From: Lentisphaerales bacterium
GTDB taxonomy: Bacteria > Verrucomicrobiota > Lentisphaeria > Lentisphaerales > Lentisphaeraceae
DNA length: 56,256 bases
Assembly: GCA_022446985.1 (NCBI GenBank)
Contig: JAKVBD010000033.1
Span: forward strand, 1 to 56,256
Direction of reading: 5' to 3'
The position numbers and the translations under genes were made by a program. The first letter of the stretch is position 1. Every line of letters starts with the position of its first letter. The notes under the pieces were generated by a model that did no database searches, was not told the origin of the DNA, and worked only from the letters and a program-made list of their open reading frames with translations. Below, in pieces: positions 35,534-43,018 of the stretch.

Positions 35534-36778
35534 GTGGCAAAATTTCAATATACAGCGATGGACAGCCGGGGTAAGGAGAGTAAAGGGGTTATTGAGGCTG
35601 ACTCTGCACAGGATGCAGGTAACAAGCTAAAGGAGAAAGAGCTTTATCCTACCGACATTTCAGAGATGAAAGGTAAAGGTAAGAAGAAGAAGAAAGGTGT
35701 TGGTTCTATGGAGATTACCATTGGTACTCCAAAGATTAGTAAGAAGGCTTTGACTACATTTACGCGTCAGTTAGCTGTACTTCTTGATGCAGGCCTACCT
35801 TTAGTAAGAGCTTTGAGAACTCTTGAAGGTCAGGCTAAAAAAGATATTGCAGTTCGTAAAATCGTTGGTGACGTAGCAAACAGCGTAGAAGCTGGTGCAA
35901 CTTTTTCTGAGTCATTGGCAAATCACAAGAAGTCTTTCAGTGATTTATACGTAAACATGGTCCGTGCAGGTGAAGCTTCAGGTGCTATGGAACAGGTCTT
36001 GAATAGACTTGCAGAATTCATGGAAAAGGCAGCTAAACTTGTTGGTAAGGTTAAGGGTGCAATGATGTATCCGGCTGCCGTACTTGGTATTGCAGGCGTA
36101 ATTACCTGGGGTTTGATGGTCTTTATTATTCCAAAGTTTAAAAAAATCTTTGGCGATCTTCTAGATGGAGAGCCCCTTCCAAGTTTGACTGAGTGGGTAA
36201 TCGCTGTCAGTGATTTCCTTGGTAATAACGCATTATTGTCTATAGGTATAGGCATTGCAATAGTACTGGCTTTTGTAGGATTTAAAAAGACAAAGTCTGG
36301 TAGTTATTTTATAGATGTTGTGTTGCTAAAGGCACCGCCATTTGGTGGTTTGTTTACTAAGGTGGCTGTAGCTAGATTCTGCCGGACGCTAAGTACACTA
36401 CTAGCTTCAGGCGTATCAATCCTAAATGCATTAGATATTGTTCGAGATACCAGTACGAACCAAGTACTTAAAAATGCTGTTCAGTCTGTTCATGATGCTG
36501 TAAAAGAAGGTGAGACAATGACTGCTCCTCTTCAAAATGCCAAAATCTTCCCGGATATGGTTATTTCAATGATTGAGGTTGGTGAAGAAACTGGTGCACT
36601 TCCGGAAATGTTGACCAGAATTGCGGATGTTTACGAGGATGAAGTAGATGTAGCAGTTGATGGTTTAACATCACTTATTGAGCCTATTATGATTGTTGGA
36701 CTGGCTGGTATTGTTGGTACTATCGTTATTGCGATGTTCTTACCGATGATTAGTTTGATTAATAAACTAGGTGGTTAA
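35534..36778 (+). CDS. pilC: Type IV pilus inner-membrane platform protein PilC
   Basis: PilC (GspF family) is the inner-membrane protein on which the assembly and retraction ATPases act. The start is GTG at 35534 with AAGGA nine bases upstream. An N-terminal domain (FQYTAMDSRGKESKGVIEAD) and a Lys-rich linker precede two GspF domains with the motif FTRQLAVLLDAGLPLVRAL and the second copy ARFCRTLSTLLASGVSILNAL. Three transmembrane helices are visible at about residues 180-205, 230-250 and 385-408. The length of 414 residues agrees. It ends just before a terminator, so pilB-pilT-pilC form one unit. Confidence 0.94.
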   Translation: MAKFQYTAMDSRGKESKGVIEADSAQDAGNKLKEKELYPTDISEMKGKGKKKKKGVGSMEITIGTPKISKKALTTFTRQLAVLLDAGLPLVRALRTLEGQAKKDIAVRKIVGDVANSVEAGATFSESLANHKKSFSDLYVNMVRAGEASGAMEQVLNRLAEFMEKAAKLVGKVKGAMMYPAAVLGIAGVITWGLMVFIIPKFKKIFGDLLDGEPLPSLTEWVIAVSDFLGNNALLSIGIGIAIVLAFVGFKKTKSGSYFIDVVLLKAPPFGGLFTKVAVARFCRTLSTLLASGVSILNALDIVRDTSTNQVLKNAVQSVHDAVKEGETMTAPLQNAKIFPDMVISMIEVGEETGALPEMLTRIADVYEDEVDVAVDGLTSLIEPIMIVGLAGIVGTIVIAMFLPMISLINKLGG

Positions 36779-36792
36779 TCAGTAATACTTTT

Positions 36793-36819
36793 GCCCTGTT
36801 TTCACAGGGCATTTTTTTT
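36793..36819 (+). terminator. Terminator after pilC
   Basis: GCCCTGT (36793-36799) and ACAGGGC (36804-36810) form a perfect seven-pair stem with a four-base loop, followed by an A and eight T residues. It separates the pil genes from the large repeat-protein operon. Confidence 0.88.
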
Positions 36820-36841
36820 GCCCGAATAAAAGAAGTGACAA

Positions 36842-36867
36842 AAATAACAATGTTATATTTGTTATTT
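36842..36867. repeat. Inverted repeat in the leader of the repeat-protein/exb operon
   Basis: AAATAACA (36842-36849) and TGTTATTT (36860-36867) form a perfect eight-base inverted repeat with a ten-base spacer, upstream of a weak candidate promoter (TTGATT at 36915-36920, TAGTAT at 36937-36942). The geometry would suit a dimeric repressor, but this is inferred. Confidence 0.35.
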
Positions 36868-36988
36868 ATGAAATATGGAAATAGAGTAAATTTAAGAAAA
36901 ACGTTGGATCTGTCTTGATTGATTAATAAGTCAACATAGTATAACGAATTAAAAATCGGCTATTCAACCTGTGAAGAGAGAGTTGTAT

Positions 36989-39900
36989 ATGATCGCGAAG
37001 ACGAACATGAAGCCTTCCAGAAGGCTGCTGAATTTTTTCGGCATTTCTGCAATTGCTTGTACATCACTATGTGATCTACAGGCACAAAATCTTAGAGACG
37101 ATATTGCTTTGGTAGACCAAATGATAGCAGTGAAATCTCAGATTGACCTTAATAAAGAACTAAATATTCACCTTAGGCTTATTAAAGAAAAGCATAGTGC
37201 AAGTGTTTACTCACTTCAGGGAGCTAAGATTTCTTATGTAGGTGGGCGTAAGAGCTCTGCTCGTGAAGCATTTATGAGTATAAAGCCTTCAGATAAAGCA
37301 TACGAGGAAATGGTATTTTCCTACTTTAAATATGCAAACATGGAGGGGGTTAACGACTCTGTAGGTGAGAAGGAAGCTTCTGCCCTATACTTCGACAGTT
37401 CTCTTAAGAACAAAGTTCCTCAGCCTGGAGATCCTAAGAGAGATGTACTTCATAACATGTTTGAAGTATACAATAAGTTGATTCGCAGTGACGAGAAGAA
37501 AATGGCGTCATTGACTGAATGGGCAAACAAAAATGGTTTTATCGTAGTCGATGCACCGCCAATTCAGGAATTCATTGATGCTAATGATGCAGCAGAAAAA
37601 ATAGTCCTTCAAGATAAAGGTGTTGACCCAAAGGCAAAAGTTAAAGTTAAACAACTCGAAAAATTCATTGAAGCTCAAATTAAATCTGAGTGGGACAAGA
37701 TGGACTACTGGTTTTTCAAAGGCGTTATTGAAAGAGCCAGAGCTTATGCACTAATCGGTCAAGAAGATAAAGCACTTTCTACTCTCGATAAGTTCTACGA
37801 AAAACTTATGAAGATGGATGAAGAGATTAAGCAATCCATCCTCAGCGATAAAAAACTTTCAAAAGCAGATAAAGCGAAAATGGTTCCAGCGGCCAGTTTT
37901 ATGGCAGGAATACGCTACGTAAAAGGTATTGCTTACCTGATTAAATCAAAAAAGCTTTACAAGAGTAATCAAAAGGAAGCGAAAAAACTACTCATCGGTA
38001 AGACGGGTGCAGCAGTTCAGTTCTATCTTTGTACTCTGAAAAGTAAAGGTAGTAGCGAAGCTTTTAAGTCTATCATCCGTTATGGCGATTGCCGTGATCT
38101 TGTTAAGAAATGGTTAGATAAAAATATTAAACCACTTCAAGTCAATCCAATGGAAATTGGCAAAGCTTACTATTCTCTTCAGCACTATGATAAGGCTATT
38201 GAGCAGTTTGCCAAGTTTAAAGATAAGCCTGCCACAGAAGAAGGTTATGAGGCAATGTACTTGTTGATTCCTTCTTGTGTAAAATCTGATCAATTAGATA
38301 AAGTTGATGAATACTTAAATGTTCTTAGAGATAAGTACATTAAGTACAATAAAGAGCCTAAGGCATACTATACTAAGATGTGCCTATATCTTTCTGGCGT
38401 TTATAAAAAGAAAATGGACGAAGAGAAGGATGAAGCCAAGAAGTCTGAATTTGACAATATTCGCACTGAATACTACAAGCGAACTCTAGAATTTGGTGAA
38501 GGTAACGCACCAGTCGCCTATGCATTGGCAAATAAGGATTTTAAACTGACTTTTGATCTTCAAAAGCAGGGCAAGAAGGCTGAGGCTAAAGAGCAGTACC
38601 GCAAAGCTATCAAGACTTACGAAGGTATTGTTTCTAGATATTCATCTTCACTTGAAGCTGTGAAGTCTTACAAGAAAATGGCTCAGTTGCATGAGTATTT
38701 TAAAGATTTAAATAAGGCTGCTGAAAATTATCAGGCTTACTCAGAGCGTCTGGCAACACCTGACGTTGCAGGGAGAGTTGATAAAGCAACGATTATGTTC
38801 GGTGTGGCAAATATCTATTTCCAGAAAGAAGATTATGCCAAAACTGGCGAAAGTCTTAAAGGTCTTAAGGCTTACATGGCTAAAGAAGATCTGAATACTA
38901 AAGATGCTAAGCAGAAGAAGACTGTTGATACCCTTAAAGAAAATAGTACACTTCTTACTCTCTTTGTAGACGATAAATTATCGACTCCAGCAAAGAAAGA
39001 ACTTAGAGATCTTAAAAAAGAACTTAAGTCAAATCCGGAAGACGAAGCTGTTAAAGCTAAAGTTGCTAAAGCTGAAAAAGACTTAGATAAGAGTATGAAA
39101 ACTCTTGTTGATAAGTTTAAAAACTGGCTGAGCACTTACAATACATCTATCCAGGTGCCAAATGTTATGGCTAGACTTGGTGGCTTGTATCAGGAATTGA
39201 ATAATTCTGGTCTGGCAAAAGCGACTTATGAGAAGCTAAGAAGGCTTTATCCTGATCATGAAGTCGTTAAGCAAATCAGCTTAAATATTGTCAAGGTACA
39301 CCTAGAGAACGAAGATATCGAATCTGCAGCGATTGCAGTTAAAGATGCGAAAGTTGAAGAACTGGATAAAGATAGTCTTAGATATCTAATCGGCGCTTTT
39401 CTTGTTGAGGAAATCCCAGCAGATATGAATAAAGAAACAGTTGCTCTATGTTCAGAAGTTGTTTTAAGAGCTTCCAATGTACTTCTTGAAATTTATGAGA
39501 AGGATAAAGCTGATCTTAATCAAATTCACTGGGCTGAATACAGGAAATCAAGAGCCTTGTATAATCTAGGTAAGTTTAGTGAAGCACAAGCCTTGCTTGA
39601 GGCTGCTGTCAAGGCTAAACCACTTGGGCCGTATATTTTTGATCAAAGATTCCTGCTCGGAGCAATCGCTTCAGCTAATCAAGATTTTGAGCGAGTTCAG
39701 AAAATCTACAGCAGACTTATGGTGCTTTCAGGTCAGCTCCCTCCAGACTTGAACAGAACAGCACGTATTAATACTGAATATGCAGATGCGTATGCTAATA
39801 CAGACAAAAAAGAGCTGATGACTAAAGGTAGAAACCTGGCGATGATGAGTAAAGACATCAATGTTGATGGCCTTGAAGAAGAAGGTGTACAGCTGGTTCA

Positions 39901-40024
39901 AAAAGCATACTATCTCTACCTTATGTTCTCAAAGAAGCTCGGTAATGATATCGTTGAAACAAGAAAGGAATTCCTGAAAAAATTCCCGACTTCACCATAC
40001 GCACTGAAAGTTAGAAGACTGTAA
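36989..40024 (+). CDS. Large exported helical-repeat (TPR-like) protein
   Basis: This is a 1011-residue protein with a signal peptide (core LLNFFGISAIACTSLCD, probable cut after LQAQ) and an all-helical, Lys/Glu-rich body of TPR-like repeats. Examples are AYYSLQHYDKAIEQFAKF, ANIYFQKEDYAKTGESLKGL and SRALYNLGKFSEAQALLEA. It carries no catalytic motif and no C-terminal anchor, so it should be a periplasmic scaffold. I choose ATG at 36989 over the GTG at 36971 because GAGAG lies upstream and the signal peptide is then well formed. It begins a plus-strand run with a second exported repeat protein, ExbB and ExbDs, suggesting it is the periplasmic load of that proton channel. That last point is inference. 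Confidence 0.8.
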   Translation: MIAKTNMKPSRRLLNFFGISAIACTSLCDLQAQNLRDDIALVDQMIAVKSQIDLNKELNIHLRLIKEKHSASVYSLQGAKISYVGGRKSSAREAFMSIKPSDKAYEEMVFSYFKYANMEGVNDSVGEKEASALYFDSSLKNKVPQPGDPKRDVLHNMFEVYNKLIRSDEKKMASLTEWANKNGFIVVDAPPIQEFIDANDAAEKIVLQDKGVDPKAKVKVKQLEKFIEAQIKSEWDKMDYWFFKGVIERARAYALIGQEDKALSTLDKFYEKLMKMDEEIKQSILSDKKLSKADKAKMVPAASFMAGIRYVKGIAYLIKSKKLYKSNQKEAKKLLIGKTGAAVQFYLCTLKSKGSSEAFKSIIRYGDCRDLVKKWLDKNIKPLQVNPMEIGKAYYSLQHYDKAIEQFAKFKDKPATEEGYEAMYLLIPSCVKSDQLDKVDEYLNVLRDKYIKYNKEPKAYYTKMCLYLSGVYKKKMDEEKDEAKKSEFDNIRTEYYKRTLEFGEGNAPVAYALANKDFKLTFDLQKQGKKAEAKEQYRKAIKTYEGIVSRYSSSLEAVKSYKKMAQLHEYFKDLNKAAENYQAYSERLATPDVAGRVDKATIMFGVANIYFQKEDYAKTGESLKGLKAYMAKEDLNTKDAKQKKTVDTLKENSTLLTLFVDDKLSTPAKKELRDLKKELKSNPEDEAVKAKVAKAEKDLDKSMKTLVDKFKNWLSTYNTSIQVPNVMARLGGLYQELNNSGLAKATYEKLRRLYPDHEVVKQISLNIVKVHLENEDIESAAIAVKDAKVEELDKDSLRYLIGAFLVEEIPADMNKETVALCSEVVLRASNVLLEIYEKDKADLNQIHWAEYRKSRALYNLGKFSEAQALLEAAVKAKPLGPYIFDQRFLLGAIASANQDFERVQKIYSRLMVLSGQLPPDLNRTARINTEYADAYANTDKKELMTKGRNLAMMSKDINVDGLEEEGVQLVQKAYYLYLMFSKKLGNDIVETRKEFLKKFPTSPYALKVRRL

Positions 40025-40035
40025 GGAGATTGATG

Positions 40036-40770
40036 ATGAAAAAACTTATTATTTCACTCTTACTGGCAGTTACATTTAGTGCAACTGCTCAAATTAAGAT
40101 CTACAAGCTAGGCGGTAAGGTTCTTGAGGGACCCAAAGTTACCTATAAAACAGGTAAGGTTGTTTTAAGCATGAAGGGTGGCGAAGGTTCTACTCTTCAC
40201 GATGTAACACAAATACTTAGAATTGAATCACCACTTGATGGCTCAAAAGCTAACATGTGGAAGCGTTTTCTAGCAGGTGACTTTGAACTGGTCGGTGGTA
40301 AAGCCGGCAAAGGTTTACAAGATGCTAACCGTTTCCTCGGTTGGGGTAAGCGCATTGCCTTTGCATATTGTTATTCTTTAATTAAGAATGGTGATACTGC
40401 GAATGCTACTCAAATTCTTGGTAGAGTCGGCGGTTACATGAGAGGTAATAACGATGTGTTGGATATGCAACTGATTACAATCGCACTGGCATATGTTGAC
40501 TTTGTGAATGGCGCAACACCAAGAGCTCAGAAGAAACTTGATGGTATTGCTTCTAAACTTGAAGAAGATGCAAGACCATTCTTCTATAATCTTATGGGCG
40601 ATATCCTTGCTAAGCAGGATAAGACCAGTCAGGCCGTATTAGCATATTACAAAACAGTGTTGCTTGATAAGACCAGCCCCTATGAAAAAGATTATGCAAA
40701 ATCTAAGATTACTGAGATCTATAAAAAGCAAGGCGATACTGCACGCGTCGCAAAGCTAAAAAACCTTTAA
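40036..40770 (+). CDS. Exported protein with short beta region and helical repeats
   Basis: A 244-residue protein with a clear signal peptide (MKKLIISLLLAVTFSATAQ). A short beta-strand region (IYKLGGKVLEGPKVTYKTGK, about 20-60) precedes TPR-like helices (FFYNLMGDILAKQDKTSQAV, DYAKSKITEIYKKQGD). I do not recognise a named family. AAGGAG lies seven bases before the ATG at 40036. Two earlier in-frame starts (TTG 40030, ATG 40033) are closer to the ribosome site and less likely. It lies only 11 bases after the large repeat protein and 41 before exbB, so it should belong with them as a periplasmic partner. Confidence 0.78.
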   Translation: MKKLIISLLLAVTFSATAQIKIYKLGGKVLEGPKVTYKTGKVVLSMKGGEGSTLHDVTQILRIESPLDGSKANMWKRFLAGDFELVGGKAGKGLQDANRFLGWGKRIAFAYCYSLIKNGDTANATQILGRVGGYMRGNNDVLDMQLITIALAYVDFVNGATPRAQKKLDGIASKLEEDARPFFYNLMGDILAKQDKTSQAVLAYYKTVLLDKTSPYEKDYAKSKITEIYKKQGDTARVAKLKNL

Positions 40771-40811
40771 TCACTTTTCCAATTTAAATAAAACACAGGA
40801 GTTAATCAGGT

Positions 40812-41582
40812 ATGTCAACCAATATGAAGAAAGTATGGACGGCGGCTGTTTCGTTCATGTGCCTATACGGTACTCAACTATCACTTTTCGCACAAGATGA
40901 AGCACCGGCTGAAGGCGCTCAAAAAACTGCAGGTTTCATGACAATCGTTTTCGGTGGCGATATCGTTTCAATCGCTATCTGGATGATGCTTTTCGGTGCG
41001 TCAGCTGCAACTTTAGCTTTCATTATCGATGCAATGATTTCCATCAAGCGCGATAAACTAATTCCAGAAGACCTTGTAGAAGGTGTAAGAGAGTCACTGA
41101 ACGAAGGTGACCTTAACTCAGCAATCGCTGCATGTGAAGAAAACCCTTCTCCACTATCAAATATCCTTATGGTTGGTTTCTCCAACATCACTGAAGGTTT
41201 CGAGGTTATCCAAGACTCTATTTCTTCAGCTTCTGAGTATGAAAGTGAAAAACTTCTACAGAAAGTTAACTACTTGAACATGCTAGGTCAGATCGCTCCG
41301 ATGCTTGGTCTACTGGGTACAGTTACTGGTATGGTTGCTGCATTCTCAGGGATGGCTACCGCTACAGGTTCAGCTAAAGCAACAATGCTTGCCTCAGCAA
41401 TTGCCGGTGCACTTTGGACAACATGTGCGGGTCTACTGATCTCAGTCCCTGCTCTACTTTCTTATACACTTACTCGTAATAACGCCATCAGAATCATTCT
41501 TGAGTCTGAGTCTACAGTTATCGACCTTATCAAAACACTAAGAAATGCAGAAGTAGACGCGGAAGAAGAAGAGGAGTACTAA
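40812..41582 (+). CDS. exbB: ExbB/TolQ/MotA-type proton channel subunit with signal peptide
   Basis: ExbB/TolQ proteins form the pentameric proton-driven stator ring of the inner membrane. The product has an extra N-terminal signal-like segment (about residues 8-28, ending LFAQ) and a linker, then three transmembrane helices (about 50-75, 155-180, 198-220). The family core is GQIAPMLGLLGTVTGMVAAF (159-178). Such a signal-bearing N-terminus occurs in PVC and Bacteroidota homologues. The codon use is unlike its neighbours: almost all Phe is TTC and most Ile is ATC, which suggests strong expression. Three ExbD genes follow. Confidence 0.93.
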   Translation: MSTNMKKVWTAAVSFMCLYGTQLSLFAQDEAPAEGAQKTAGFMTIVFGGDIVSIAIWMMLFGASAATLAFIIDAMISIKRDKLIPEDLVEGVRESLNEGDLNSAIAACEENPSPLSNILMVGFSNITEGFEVIQDSISSASEYESEKLLQKVNYLNMLGQIAPMLGLLGTVTGMVAAFSGMATATGSAKATMLASAIAGALWTTCAGLLISVPALLSYTLTRNNAIRIILESESTVIDLIKTLRNAEVDAEEEEEY

Positions 41583-41586
41583 TCCC

Positions 41587-42021
41587 ATGGCCGTCAGAAA
41601 AGAAGAAGCAGGGGAAGTACCCATTTCCTCATTGATTGACGTGGTATTCCTGTTGATCATGTTCTTCGTCGTTACTTCTAACATTGAGAAAGAAGCTTTT
41701 GATGTCCAAATTAATCTGGTGAAGGCTCAAAATATGAAGCCTGCTGTTTTGGTGCCACAAAAAAGGATCACTCTTAATATTCAGAAAGATCCAAAGAATC
41801 CTGACGAAGGCTTATACTTCGTTGAGAGTAGTATGGTTTCACCGGAGCAGTTAAAGGTTGAATTGATTGCTTTTAAAAGAGCAGTCGGCAATGAAGGAAC
41901 TGTTATGATCCGTGCCGATAAAGAGCTTTTATTCAGACATGAGTCTGAAGTCATCGAAGCTATTAAAGCATCTGGACTTGTGAATATCCGCATCCAGGCA
42001 GAGCTGGAGGCAAAGCAGTAA
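41587..42021 (+). CDS. exbD: ExbD/TolR protein 1
   Basis: ExbD/TolR is the single-pass partner that plugs the ExbB ring and carries the proton. The 144-residue product has the typical cytoplasmic start (EVPISSLIDVVFLLIMFFVV). It includes the essential transmembrane Asp at residue 18, a single helix, and a periplasmic domain ending with the conserved region (VMIRADKELLFRHESEVIEA). It starts four bases after exbB, with AGGAG upstream inside the exbB end. Its stop overlaps the next ATG (TAATG, 42021). Confidence 0.93.
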   Translation: MAVRKEEAGEVPISSLIDVVFLLIMFFVVTSNIEKEAFDVQINLVKAQNMKPAVLVPQKRITLNIQKDPKNPDEGLYFVESSMVSPEQLKVELIAFKRAVGNEGTVMIRADKELLFRHESEVIEAIKASGLVNIRIQAELEAKQ

Positions 42022-42449
42022 TGGCAAATAAGAAGAAGAAAGATTATTCAGAAGACGCTGAAGTACCAATCGCAGCAATGATTGACGTAACATTTCTGCT
42101 ATTGATTTACTTCATTGTGACTTCTAAAGAAATTGTCGATGAAGCGTGGGTTTCTGTAAACTTGCCAGGGCCTCCTCCACCGGAAGCTCAACAGGAAGAG
42201 CCACCACCGACAATTGATGTATTTGTTCAATCTGATCGTTACGTATATCAGGGTAATAATAAAGATCTGGACGATATGGAGAGAACGCTGGTTGGTATAG
42301 GCAGTGCAATGGGAGAAGACGTTGTTATAAATGTCAAAGTATCTCTTAAAGCTAAGCATGAACGACTTGTTCTTCTACTGGATAGAATGAATAAGGCGGG
42401 ACTGCAAAAGTTTAATTTGCACTCGCTTAAAGAGCCACTCAGTCAGTAA
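42021..42449 (+). CDS. exbD: ExbD/TolR protein 2
   Basis: The second ExbD/TolR paralogue is 142 residues. The membrane segment is VPIAAMIDVTFLLLIYFIVT with Asp at residue 22. A Pro-rich and Glu-rich linker (LPGPPPPEAQQEEPPP) precedes the periplasmic domain, which distinguishes it from ExbD 1. The periplasmic end (VNVKVSLKAKHERLVLLLDR-like stretch) fits the family. It overlaps ExbD 1 by one base and ends just before a strong hairpin. Confidence 0.92.
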   Translation: MANKKKKDYSEDAEVPIAAMIDVTFLLLIYFIVTSKEIVDEAWVSVNLPGPPPPEAQQEEPPPTIDVFVQSDRYVYQGNNKDLDDMERTLVGIGSAMGEDVVINVKVSLKAKHERLVLLLDRMNKAGLQKFNLHSLKEPLSQ

Positions 42450-42454
42450 GTTCT

Positions 42455-42487
42455 AAATTGCCGGATTTTCATCCGGCAATTTTTTTT
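42455..42487 (+). terminator. Strong internal terminator between exbD 2 and exbD 3
   Basis: AAATTGCCGGAT (42455-42466) and ATCCGGCAATTT (42471-42482) form a perfect twelve-pair stem with a TTTC loop, followed by a T-run. It would stop or attenuate transcription before the third exbD. Confidence 0.85.
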
Positions 42488-42519
42488 GGGGAGATTTACC
42501 AAGGAACAAGGAGGGAGAT

Positions 42520-42918
42520 ATGAAAGTGAAAAGTAACGAAAAAACGAAAATACCGATCTCAGCAATGATTGACGTAACATTTCTTTTGTTGATATTTTTC
42601 ATCGTAACGTCAAAAGAAATTACCAATGAAGCTTTTGTTAAGGTGAATTTACCTGGTAAAGGCAAGGTTCAGCCCCCTCCAGATGACAGGAAATTGACTT
42701 TTGATCTTTATATTTACAAAGATACTTATAAAATTTCAGGTCAATCCTACACTTTAAGTAAGATGAAGTCTTTCTTAAGTGTATATAGTGAGTCAGCCGA
42801 TGATTTTCAGGTAAATGTGAAAGTTTCCGAAGACGCATCTCATGAAAATTTAGTCAATGTTTTAGATGTATTGAACGGTGCTGGTTTGAAAAACTTTGGA
42901 ATATATACTTTAAAGTAA
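42520..42918 (+). CDS. exbD: ExbD/TolR protein 3
   Basis: The third ExbD/TolR paralogue is 132 residues, with IPISAMIDVTFLLLIFFIVT and the Asp at residue 18. A short Lys/Pro linker (LPGKGKVQPPPDDRK) leads to a small periplasmic domain. It is closer in sequence to ExbD 2 than to ExbD 1 in the membrane part (IDVTFLLLI). It has its own strong ribosome site (AGGAGG) after the internal terminator, so it may be expressed at a different level. A terminator follows it. Confidence 0.92.
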   Translation: MKVKSNEKTKIPISAMIDVTFLLLIFFIVTSKEITNEAFVKVNLPGKGKVQPPPDDRKLTFDLYIYKDTYKISGQSYTLSKMKSFLSVYSESADDFQVNVKVSEDASHENLVNVLDVLNGAGLKNFGIYTLK

Positions 42919-42943
42919 TTTTTCTAAGTTATTTATTTTCATT

Positions 42944-42982
42944 AAAAGGGTCTGTGATTTGACAGGCTCTTTTATTGTTTTA
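42944..42982 (+). terminator. Terminator after exbD 3
   Basis: AAAAGGGTCTGT (42944-42955) pairs with ACAGGCTCTTTT (42962-42973) in a twelve-pair stem with two G-U pairs and a six-base loop, followed by a T-rich tail. Confidence 0.65.
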
Positions 42983-43018
42983 TATAGAATTAGTAAAATT
43001 TAACAGCAGGGTAAAATT

